Assembly: GCA_002327765.1 (NCBI GenBank)
Contig: DCUH01000109.1
Span: forward strand, 12,230-24,673
DNA from: a bacterium UBA2219
GTDB lineage: Bacteria; Desulfobacterota; Deferrimicrobia; Deferrimicrobiales; Deferrimicrobiaceae
DNA length: 12,444 nucleotides
Direction of reading: 5' to 3'
Part shown: positions 6,161 to 12,444 of the stretch, in pieces
How positions within the stretch are numbered: position 1 is the first letter of the stretch
How the letters are laid out: each line of letters opens with the position of its first letter
The notes under the pieces: model-generated
Database searches by the model: none
Seen by the model: the letters and a program-made list of their open reading frames with translations, nothing else
What the model was told of the DNA's origin: nothing
Made by a program: the position numbers and the translations under genes

Positions 6161-9100
6161 GCAGCAGTTCCTTGAGGGATTGGAAGCGGTAGCGCAGCTT
6201 GACGTCTCCGCTGATGCGCCCAGGGGTCGACTTCGTGGCGCTGTCCCATCCGCCCTCGAGGTAAACGTTCTTCATGATCCGGACCTCCCCGGTCGCGGAG
6301 GTCTCCGAGGTGGCCCCAACGCTCTGGGACATGGACACGGACAGCCGGTCCTCGAACGATTTCTTGGCGACGAAGCGCGGCTCGAAGGTCTGCGTGGTCT
6401 GGGAGAATCCCGTCTCGATAGAGAACCTGTCGAGACCGATCACCCTCCCGATCTTCTCGTCGACCCCCCCGATGCTTCCTATGGCGATGGCCGCGCCCCC
6501 GATGGTCCCCGCGCCGGACGCGGGAGTACGCCCTCCCGTGTCCAGAAGGGTCTGGGTCGTCACGCCGAACGACAGCAGGCTCACGATGTCCGTCTGGCTC
6601 AACGGTGGATCGGAGGCGAAGTCCACGACGGGCTTTTCGAGGGTGCCGGAAACGATCACGGTCACCTTGTAGGGCCCCTTGGCGGTCTCGGCCCGCGCGT
6701 CCAGTCGCGGGTTGTTCCTGCGCGGGTCCTGGAAATCCACGATGACCCGCTCCAGCTCGTACTTGTTCCCGTAGAACTCCACGGTCCCCTCGTACACGTC
6801 GAAGGAGCCGAGGACGATCACCTTCCCGCTGTCGCCCTGGACCTTGAAGTCCCCGCTGGCGCTCGCGTCCACCAGATTGTTCCGGATCCGGATCGTCCGG
6901 TCGGCGACGACGTCGATGTCGAGCCGGACGCGGAAATCGGTCTCCTCCCGCCGCGCTGAGACGTCGGCCAGCCTGCGCCGGAAATCGAGGAGCGCCCTTT
7001 CCGGGTACAGGTTCTTCGTGTAGCGGGCGGACTGCACCTCGACCTCGCCGGTCGCCATCAGGCCGTCGATCGGCCCGAACAGCTCGACGTGCCCCTGGAC
7101 CACGGGCCGGACGTCTTCCGGGTACGGGTACCGCATGTCGAAGAAATCCACGGAGAAGTACATCCGCTGCCCGGCGTCCACCCGGAGCGGGACCTCGCCC
7201 CATCCGTCGATGTACCCGCCTCCGCTCCTGCCCTCGAAATGCTCGAAGACGATCTTCTCACGGCTCAAGACCACCTCGGCCTTCAGCGCCTCGAACTGCT
7301 GGGCGTACCCGCGTAACGAGAGGGTCCCCCCTTCCAGCCGACCGGTGCCGACGATGACCGGTGCGGCATGGTTCCCCGTGACCCGCACCTCGGCGGTGAC
7401 GATCCCGTCGAGGCGGTCGAAAACGCCCGGGACGGCGAGGCGCACAAGCCCCGCGGGCAGTTTCCCGTCGAGGCGCATGTCGAGGTCCCCCTTCCAGGAA
7501 ACCTTCCCCGTGACCCGCACCGGGGAGCCGGCGGCGGCGAGCGTCCCCTCCACCCAGCGGACGCCATCCGAATCCATCGCCGCGGCGATGTCCCTGCCGG
7601 CGAGCTCCCATCCGCCCTCCCGGTACGTGAGGGAATCGATCCGGATCGTCCCCGTCGTCCTGTCGACCGCGCGCAGCGCGCCGGCGACCCGGGCGTCCCC
7701 GCGGACCGACAGGCGGCGCTTGTCGTCCTTCGGCAGGCCGTTTTGCGATTCCCCCGCGGAGAAAGGACCCTCCACCCGGAACCCGTACGGCTCGCGCAGG
7801 GAAACCTCCCAGGCGAGGCGCGTGTCGGGGCCGGTGCTGTGCAGCACCCCGGAGAAAAAGTCGCCCTGCCGGCTCCCCGAGGCCCGGAGCTCGCGGAACC
7901 GCAGGAGGCCCGCCGCGGGGCCCGCGGCCTGCACCGTCCCGTGCAGGACGGGGAACATCCCCGGCACGACGGGCTTCCCTTCCATCAGGTCCGCCAGATG
8001 GATCACTCCTCCCGCGTCCACGGACCACTCGCCCTCGGAGGCAACCTCCGGACGCCCGGCGACGGCCAGGAGGAAGGGCGTAGGCAGGGCTGTCGCGGAC
8101 AGGGCGACGGTGGCGGGCCATTCCCGCCCGCGCTGGACCTCGCCGGAAAGCGACACCCGCGGCGAGGCGCACCGGACGGAAAACCGGCCGGCGTGCAACC
8201 CGAGGCTGCCTTCCGCCCTCACGTTCGCGACCTTCGCCGAGCCGATGCGCAGCTCCGCCGATTCCGCCGCGGCCCGGGGGACCTCCCAGCCCCTCGGCCC
8301 TTCCCTCGCCTCGATCCGGGCGTCGACGATCCCCTCCATCTTCACGGCGCCGTCCCGCTTCAGCAGGGAGAGCGCCTGGGAAATCCTCACCCCCGCAAGC
8401 TCCGCCGACGCCTCGGGGCCCTTCCCGGCGCCCTTTTTCCCGGCGAAGCGAAAGACGCCGTCGCCGAAGCGCCCCTCGCCGCGCCCCGCCCAGCGCACGC
8501 CGCCTTCCGTCTCCCCGTATTCCCCCTCCGCGTTCACCGCCGAAAGCGGGATGCCTCGGACCACCATCCTCGGCGAACGGGCGCTGACGCGGAAATCGGC
8601 CGAACCCGGCTCGAACGCGATCCCCGCGTCGGCTTCCGCCGTCCCCTTCGCCCCCTCGAGGTATTCCCGGATCGCTCCGGGGTCCTTCCCCTGCGAGGCG
8701 AGAAGAGGGCCGATCCATTTCCAGCCGTCCGCCAGGTCGATCTCCCTCGCGGAAACCGAGACGACCGCCCGGGCCCTTGCCGGGTCCAAGGGGGCCGTGA
8801 CCGTTCCGGAGGCGGTCACCTTGAAGGAGTCCGCCGGAACGTCGGCCGTGAAGCGGATCGCGTCCGCCGGAACGCCGTCGAATTTCACCATCGCCGGGAC
8901 GGGAGGAAGCGACCATGCGGCCAGCCCCAGGACCTCGATGGAAGCGTCCGTCCTCAGGCGGTTGGCGGGACCCGAAACTTCCCATTCCGCCGCCAAACTT
9001 TTCCAGGAAACGGGGTGACGGGACCCGTATTCCTCCGCCCGCCCGGAAGGAACCTGCGCGGTGCCTCGAAGCCGGACGGAACGCCCGGCCAGGGAGACCT

Positions 9101-10448
9101 CCCCCTCCGCCTTCGCCTCGGCCCTCCCCGCCTGCAGGCGGGCCGACTCCAGGCGAAGCGTCCTGTCGCCCGAAAGCTCGGCGACGACGTTCGCCTTTAC
9201 CGGCAGACGGATCCTGAACCCCTTGAGGTCACGCGCCGCGGGCCGTTCCACTCCCTCGGGGAGATCCAGCGAAACGTCCCCGCGAAGACGGTCCGGCGTG
9301 CCGGAAAACGCAGCCTCGAGGTTCGCCGTCCCGGCGAGACGGAAGGGGACCCCGAGGTCCCCCCAAGGCACGGAGGAAAGGGAGAAGCGGCTGATCCCGC
9401 CCGCAAGGGAGACGCGGGACGCGTCAAGGTCGTAGCTGCCGGCCGCCTCGAAGGCACCGCCGAGAAGCTTCGCGCGGGCGCTGTCGATTCGCACCACGCG
9501 CCCCTTCGTCGAAAGCACCGTCTCGGCGTCCGGGACGGCGTTCCCGAGGAAATCGCCCCCGCGGAGCTTGATCCTCAACTGCCCTTCCGGGTTGTCCCAC
9601 GCGCCGGCCGCCGAGGCCGTGAACTCGACCATTCCGCGCCGCACCGCGTGCCGGACGAACGATGCCCCCGGGTAACCGCCCGCGATCCATTTCGCGAGAT
9701 CGAACTCGCCGGACGCCTTACCTTCCAGCAGCCGCTTCCCGGTCTCGATGAAGCCCGAAAAACGAACGGAGGAGGCGCCTCCCCACGCCCTCGCCCGGCG
9801 GACCTTGAACACTTCCCCCTTGCGGATCAGCTCCGCTTCCACGGAAGGGTAAGGCCAGGCGGCGACGCCTTCGCCCGGGACGGCGATCCCGCCCGCGGCG
9901 TTGGCGAAGGACGCGTGGACCCTCGTGCCGAAGAAGCGCCCTTCCCGCACGCGCAGTTCACGCACGTCCGCCTTCATCCGGCGCACCGGCCCCAGCGGGC
10001 CCAGGGAAACCGAGCCGTCGACGAACAGGATCTCGGGAAGCCGGAACTCCTGCCCCCCCCCGGAGGAGGCGATCCTGTCGTACAGCCCGCGATTCCACTC
10101 CCCCGCCTCGAGCCGGAAGTTCCTGGCCCGTATCCGGGAAACCGGGACCTCTCCTTTCAGCAGCCGCAACGGGGAGAGGGAGATCTCCACGTTGGCGGCG
10201 CGCCCGAGGAACCGGCCCGCGCCGGCGTCGCGCACCTCCAGGTCGTCAAGCGACAGGTAGAGATGGAGGACGTGGAGCCTCAGCCCGCGGTGGCGGACGT
10301 CCAGCCCGTACCGGGCGGCCGCGGCCACGATCTCTCCTTCGGCCCGGCGAAGCATTTCCGGGACCTCGACCGACAGCCGCCATCCGGACCATGCAAGGAG
10401 AACGACGAGGATGCCGCCCCCGAACCAACGGAACCATCGCTTCGACAT
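6147..10448 (-). CDS. tamB: TamB-family translocation/assembly module protein
   Basis: A 1433-residue periplasm-spanning protein of the TamB (DUF490) family within the wider AsmA-like group. A basic start (MSKRWFRWF) and one hydrophobic segment at about 10-24 form an inner-membrane signal anchor. The long middle is made of repeated short beta strands, the pattern expected for the hydrophobic beta-taco groove of this group. The C-terminal TamB domain is clear: strand-rich text with EFYGNKYELERVIVDFQDP and then the hallmark SDPPLSQTDIVSLLSFG starting at residue 1279. Known members pair with an Omp85 protein and act in outer-membrane protein assembly and/or phospholipid transport between membranes. 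The overlapping Omp85 gene downstream fits that. The ATG at 10448 has no Shine-Dalgarno sequence but a TATAAT hexamer just before it. Length is a little above E. coli TamB (about 1260). Family call is strong; cargo is unknown. Confidence 0.92.
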   Translation of the reverse strand: MSKRWFRWFGGGILVVLLAWSGWRLSVEVPEMLRRAEGEIVAAAARYGLDVRHRGLRLHVLHLYLSLDDLEVRDAGAGRFLGRAANVEISLSPLRLLKGEVPVSRIRARNFRLEAGEWNRGLYDRIASSGGGQEFRLPEILFVDGSVSLGPLGPVRRMKADVRELRVREGRFFGTRVHASFANAAGGIAVPGEGVAAWPYPSVEAELIRKGEVFKVRRARAWGGASSVRFSGFIETGKRLLEGKASGEFDLAKWIAGGYPGASFVRHAVRRGMVEFTASAAGAWDNPEGQLRIKLRGGDFLGNAVPDAETVLSTKGRVVRIDSARAKLLGGAFEAAGSYDLDASRVSLAGGISRFSLSSVPWGDLGVPFRLAGTANLEAAFSGTPDRLRGDVSLDLPEGVERPAARDLKGFRIRLPVKANVVAELSGDRTLRLESARLQAGRAEAKAEGEVSLAGRSVRLRGTAQVPSGRAEEYGSRHPVSWKSLAAEWEVSGPANRLRTDASIEVLGLAAWSLPPVPAMVKFDGVPADAIRFTADVPADSFKVTASGTVTAPLDPARARAVVSVSAREIDLADGWKWIGPLLASQGKDPGAIREYLEGAKGTAEADAGIAFEPGSADFRVSARSPRMVVRGIPLSAVNAEGEYGETEGGVRWAGRGEGRFGDGVFRFAGKKGAGKGPEASAELAGVRISQALSLLKRDGAVKMEGIVDARIEAREGPRGWEVPRAAAESAELRIGSAKVANVRAEGSLGLHAGRFSVRCASPRVSLSGEVQRGREWPATVALSATALPTPFLLAVAGRPEVASEGEWSVDAGGVIHLADLMEGKPVVPGMFPVLHGTVQAAGPAAGLLRFRELRASGSRQGDFFSGVLHSTGPDTRLAWEVSLREPYGFRVEGPFSAGESQNGLPKDDKRRLSVRGDARVAGALRAVDRTTGTIRIDSLTYREGGWELAGRDIAAAMDSDGVRWVEGTLAAAGSPVRVTGKVSWKGDLDMRLDGKLPAGLVRLAVPGVFDRLDGIVTAEVRVTGNHAAPVIVGTGRLEGGTLSLRGYAQQFEALKAEVVLSREKIVFEHFEGRSGGGYIDGWGEVPLRVDAGQRMYFSVDFFDMRYPYPEDVRPVVQGHVELFGPIDGLMATGEVEVQSARYTKNLYPERALLDFRRRLADVSARREETDFRVRLDIDVVADRTIRIRNNLVDASASGDFKVQGDSGKVIVLGSFDVYEGTVEFYGNKYELERVIVDFQDPRRNNPRLDARAETAKGPYKVTVIVSGTLEKPVVDFASDPPLSQTDIVSLLSFGVTTQTLLDTGGRTPASGAGTIGGAAIAIGSIGGVDEKIGRVIGLDRFSIETGFSQTTQTFEPRFVAKKSFEDRLSVSMSQSVGATSETSATGEVRIMKNVYLEGGWDSATKSTPGRISGDVKLRYRFQSLKELLHGRD
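6169..6173 (-). promoter_or_regulatory. Ribosome binding site of the Omp85 gene, inside tamB
   Basis: AAGGA on the minus strand, 8 nt before the ATG at 6160 and still within the tamB coding sequence. It supports the start that overlaps the tamB end by 14 nt and suggests translational coupling of the two proteins. Confidence 0.6.
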
Positions 10449-10454
10449 GGGGTA

Positions 10455-10460
10455 ATTATA
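10455..10460 (-). promoter_or_regulatory. Perfect -10-like hexamer before tamB
   Basis: TATAAT on the minus strand lies 6 nt before the tamB ATG, in an otherwise GC-rich region. If used as a -10 box, transcription would begin at or next to the ATG, giving a leaderless message. No TTGACA-like -35 is visible 16-18 nt upstream; that position falls in the tRNA 3' end. It may therefore be a promoter working without a good -35, or a chance AT patch after the tRNA. Confidence 0.35.
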
Positions 10461-10468
10461 GAGGAAAA

Positions 10469-10543
10469 TGGAGCGGGCGACCGGATTCGAACCGGCGACG
10501 TTCAGCTTGGGAAGCTGACATTCTACCCCTGAATTACGCCCGC
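10469..10543 (-). tRNA. tRNA-Gly (anticodon CCC)
   Basis: A 75-nt tRNA with encoded CCA. Cloverleaf by hand: acceptor GCGGGCG pairs with CGCCCGC over 7 bp; D stem ATTC/GAAT with loop AGGGGTA; anticodon stem TCAGC/GCTGA around loop TTCCCAA; 5-nt variable region; T arm GCCGG with loop TTCGAAT; discriminator T followed by CCA. The anticodon is CCC at 10511-10509, decoding GGG glycine codons. It sits 20 nt before tamB and is separated from the TPR gene by a hairpin. It may share a transcript with tamB. Confidence 0.95.
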
Positions 10544-10558
10544 TCGCACTGGGGTACC

Positions 10559-10586
10559 ATTAACACGAAAAGGGGCGGCAATGCAA
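10559..10586 (-). promoter_or_regulatory. Possible tRNA promoter
   Basis: On the minus strand TTGCAT (10586-10581) and GTTAAT (10564-10559) are spaced by 16 nt, matching a sigma-70 promoter at 3 of 6 and 4 of 6 positions. The predicted start lies about 8-10 nt before the tRNA 5' end. The -35 element falls in the loop of the terminator hairpin. It is a weak match and is suggested mainly because the tRNA follows a terminator. Confidence 0.3.
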
Positions 10587-10605
10587 CGCCGCTCCGTCCC
10601 CTTTT
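10568..10605 (-). terminator. Intrinsic terminator after the TPR gene
   Basis: Just after the TGA stop at 10608, AAAAGGGG (10605-10598) pairs with CCCCTTTT (10575-10568) over 8 bp. An inner CGGC/GCCG stem (10591-10588 with 10579-10576) extends it, with a 6-nt bulge on one arm and an 8-nt loop. The 3' arm ends in TTTT. The A/T-symmetric ends would let it work on both strands. Confidence 0.6.
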
Positions 10606-10607
10606 TC

Positions 10608-11933
10608 TCAGGCCCGGTGCTGTTTCGCCCGCGCGACGACGTCCCGGTATCCCGGGAACTCCTCGGCAAGGGCGACGAAGATCTTACCGGCTTCGCCCTC
10701 CCGGCCGGCGCGCGAGAAAAGGACCGCCTTGTGGTAATCGAGGTCGCGCCGCTGCTCCTTCGTGGCCTCCCCTCCTCCGAGCGCCTCGTCGAGGACCGCG
10801 ATCGCGCCCTCGGCGTCCCCCGTCTCCATGAGGGTGTCGGCGAGCATCGAGGATGCCCCCACCAGGAGCCCGGGGCTCCTCATGGACAGCCGGAATTCCT
10901 TCACGGCCTCCTCGTGCAGCCCCATCTCCTTGTAGGCGATCCCGAGATTGTACCGCGTCTCGAGGTCGGAGTCGCCGATCTCCTCGTGGACCTTGGCCTG
11001 CAGCCTGCCCAGCGCGTCCCGCACGAGGTCCGCCTCGTCGCCGGATTCCTCATCCGTCTCCGCCTTCGGCGGCGGCTCGGGAGGCGCTGCCGCCTTCGGC
11101 GGCGGTGGCGGGGGCTCGGGGGTCGTGGCGGCCTCGGCGCGTTTCCGGGCCACCTCTGCGAAGGAGAAGGCCTGCAGCTCCATGGGATTCCATCCCCCGC
11201 GGATCGACTGGAGGATCTCCCGCATCTCCGCGACGCGGTCCTTGTGCCCGAACTCCTCCTCGTGGCGCACGACCCGCGAAAGGATCGGCACGCCCTCGTC
11301 CGGCATCCCCACGGCCACCCAGAGGAAACCGCACGGCTCCAGTATCGACAAGTCCTTTTCGGCCTGGCCGGCCACGGCGCGGAGACGCTCCGTGAACTCC
11401 GCGTACATCCCGGAGGAAACCGTCGACGGGACGGCCTTGGTCAGCTCCGTCACGACCTCCATCCACTTCTTCTGGCCCCGGAAGACGTCGGCGATGTACA
11501 GGTGGGGCAAAGGGTTGCCGCGCATGTACTCCGCCATATGGCGGAAGAATTCCAGGCGCTGCTCCTCGGACGTGAACCTCCCCGTCTCGACGGCGATCTT
11601 CCTCAGCTCGGCCTGGGCGTCCGCGGAAAGCCCCTCCGCCGCGAGAAGCCGGATGAGCCATTTCTGGAAGTCGTTGTTCTTCGGGTCGTGCTTGAGCATC
11701 TGGCGGAGGACCGCGATCGCCTTGCCGGCGAAGCCGTCTTTCTCGTAGATGACGGCGGCGCGGGCGAGCTGGTCCAGCCCCTCCACCACCTCGCCGGTGC
11801 GCATGAGGAAGATCCCGAGCTTCTGCCGGGCCTGGGGATCGTTGGGCGACGCCTGGACCTTGCGGGACAACGATGCCCGGTCTTCGTCCTCCCGGGACGA
11901 AAACGCCTTCTTAATGGAATCGAGGAAGCCCAC
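10608..11933 (-). CDS. TPR-repeat protein with proline-rich linker
   Basis: A 441-residue, apparently cytoplasmic protein with no signal peptide or membrane segment. Helical tetratricopeptide-like pairs occupy about 20-120 (for example ARQKLGIFLMRTGEVVEGLDQ), a less regular helical region runs to about 268, then a proline-rich, acidic linker covers about 272-300, and a second TPR block follows from about 310 to 441. The phrase LETRYNLGIAYKEMGLHEEA (324-343) is a textbook TPR and is a form often met in deltaproteobacterial TPR proteins. Such repeats bind protein partners, so a scaffold role is likely, but the partner is unknown. The start is GTG at 11933, set by a strong GGAGGG ribosome site. 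It lies 54 nt after accC and is followed by a terminator. No enzyme domain is visible. I recognise the repeat family only, not a named gene. Confidence 0.88.
   Translation of the reverse strand: MGFLDSIKKAFSSREDEDRASLSRKVQASPNDPQARQKLGIFLMRTGEVVEGLDQLARAAVIYEKDGFAGKAIAVLRQMLKHDPKNNDFQKWLIRLLAAEGLSADAQAELRKIAVETGRFTSEEQRLEFFRHMAEYMRGNPLPHLYIADVFRGQKKWMEVVTELTKAVPSTVSSGMYAEFTERLRAVAGQAEKDLSILEPCGFLWVAVGMPDEGVPILSRVVRHEEEFGHKDRVAEMREILQSIRGGWNPMELQAFSFAEVARKRAEAATTPEPPPPPPKAAAPPEPPPKAETDEESGDEADLVRDALGRLQAKVHEEIGDSDLETRYNLGIAYKEMGLHEEAVKEFRLSMRSPGLLVGASSMLADTLMETGDAEGAIAVLDEALGGGEATKEQRRDLDYHKAVLFSRAGREGEAGKIFVALAEEFPGYRDVVARAKQHRA
11061..11120 (-). repeat. Direct repeats coding the proline linker
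   Basis: The 15-base string CGCCTTCGGCGGCGG occurs at 11061-11075 and again at 11091-11105 on the plus strand, a 30-base period, and GGCTCGGG occurs twice nearby. In the TPR protein this codes two PPPKA blocks. It suggests a local in-frame duplication, which can change linker length between strains. Confidence 0.6.
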
Positions 11934-11938
11934 CCTGT

Positions 11939-11944
11939 CCCTCC
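11939..11944 (-). promoter_or_regulatory. Ribosome binding site of the TPR gene
   Basis: GGAGGG on the minus strand, 5 nt before the GTG at 11933. It is the strongest Shine-Dalgarno match found ahead of a gene in the window and decides the GTG start. Confidence 0.7.
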
Positions 11945-11987
11945 GCTGCTTTCCGTCCGGATCCGGTTCCCGGCCGTTTATTCGAAG

Positions 11988-12444
11988 TCACGGACGATGC
12001 TTCTCGAGGAAATTCGTCGAAAGCCGCGCTTCGACGAAGTCGGAATTCACCAGGATCTTCTTGTGGAACGCCACCGTCGTGCGTACCCCGTCGATCCGGA
12101 TCTCGTCGAGCGCGCGGCGCATCCGCATGATGGCCTCGTTACGGTCCTCCCCGTGCACGATCAGCTTACCGAGGAGGGAGTCGTACGTCGGGGGCACGGT
12201 GTAGCCCGGGTAGATCGCCGTGTCGATCCGCACGCCGAAGCCGCCGGGGAAGCTGCAGTAGTCGATCTTCCCGGGGAACGGGAGGAAGGTCTCGGGATCC
12301 TCGGCGTTGATGCGCACCTCGATCGCGTGGCCGCGCAGCGCCACGTCGGCCTGCGCATAGGCGAGCGGCTCGCCGGCGCAGACGCGGATCATCGCCCGCA
12401 CGAGGTCGATGCCGGTGATCATCTCGGTGACGGGATGTTCGACC
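11988..12444 (-). CDS. accC: Biotin carboxylase subunit of acetyl-CoA carboxylase, 3' part
   Basis: The last 152 codons of a biotin carboxylase; the 5' end lies beyond the right edge. The reading frame is open to the edge and starts with VEHPVTEMITGIDLV, the conserved active-site region of the ATP-grasp domain. Next comes RGHAIEVRINAEDP, containing the family motif RINAEDP, then the C-terminal biotin carboxylase domain (PGGFGVRID, YDSLLGKLI, RMRRALDEIRIDGV) and an ending NFLEKHRP. The protein stops there with no biotinyl or transcarboxylase domain attached, so it is the stand-alone subunit that carboxylates biotin on AccB using ATP and bicarbonate, the first step of fatty acid synthesis. A biotin carboxylase of another acyl-CoA carboxylase is the alternative. 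The TPR gene follows after 54 nt and could be co-transcribed. Confidence 0.93.
   Translation of the reverse strand, partial: VEHPVTEMITGIDLVRAMIRVCAGEPLAYAQADVALRGHAIEVRINAEDPETFLPFPGKIDYCSFPGGFGVRIDTAIYPGYTVPPTYDSLLGKLIVHGEDRNEAIMRMRRALDEIRIDGVRTTVAFHKKILVNSDFVEARLSTNFLEKHRP

Noticed and set aside
7258..8985. Minus-strand open frame of 575 codons inside tamB
   Set aside because: Low-complexity Arg/Gly-rich translation in another frame of tamB; no domain and no plausible start.
7368..10532. Plus-strand open frame of 1054 codons opposite tamB
   Set aside because: Its product is dominated by Arg, Pro, Gly and Asp, with no recognisable domain, and it reads through the antisense of the tRNA. 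tamB on the other strand has clear family motifs, so this is a GC-rich shadow frame.
11957..11966. Ten-base palindrome CCGGATCCGG between accC and the TPR gene
   Set aside because: No loop, no T run and no known operator pattern; short GC palindromes are common here by chance.

Overview
This is a very GC-rich Gram-negative chromosome segment. Every gene supported here lies on the minus strand, so transcription runs from high to low coordinates. Two outer-membrane biogenesis proteins (a TamB-family protein and an Omp85/BamA-family protein) show a diderm organism. Their domain style, the GAF-GGDEF protein, the small soluble histidine kinase and the TPR protein resemble what is common in deltaproteobacterial (Desulfobacterota/Geobacter-like) lineages. 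That taxonomic placement is inference; no taxonomic marker gene is present.

Layout in transcription order. The 3' part of a biotin carboxylase gene (accC) enters at the right edge (12444-11988). After 54 nt comes a GTG-started TPR-repeat protein (11933-10608), closed by a rho-independent-type hairpin (10605-10568). Next is tRNA-Gly with anticodon CCC and an encoded CCA end (10543-10469). Only 20 nt after the tRNA begins a compact six-gene run with no convincing internal terminator: tamB-like (10448-6147); Omp85 protein with seven apparent POTRA domains (6160-3419, overlapping tamB by 14 nt); membrane GAF-GGDEF diguanylate cyclase (3363-2008); soluble sensor histidine kinase (1992-1288); MaoC-type hot-dog dehydratase (1283-834); trypsin-like serine protease without signal peptide (823-143). 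A perfect 7-bp hairpin plus T run (121-97) ends the run just past the protease stop.

How the genes may work together. TamB spans the periplasm from an inner-membrane anchor, and the Omp85 partner supplies the periplasmic POTRA arm and outer-membrane barrel, so the first two genes form a TAM/BAM-like machine for outer-membrane protein insertion or lipid transport. The next two genes make c-di-GMP and phosphorelay signals. The last two, a CoA-thioester hydratase-like protein and a cytoplasmic protease, have no obvious link to the rest. The spacing (14-nt overlap, then gaps of 55, 15, 4 and 10 nt) makes co-transcription likely, and the combination is the most noteworthy feature. I do not see a clear defence system, mobile element or CRISPR array. 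The first ~95 bases hold no gene I can support.
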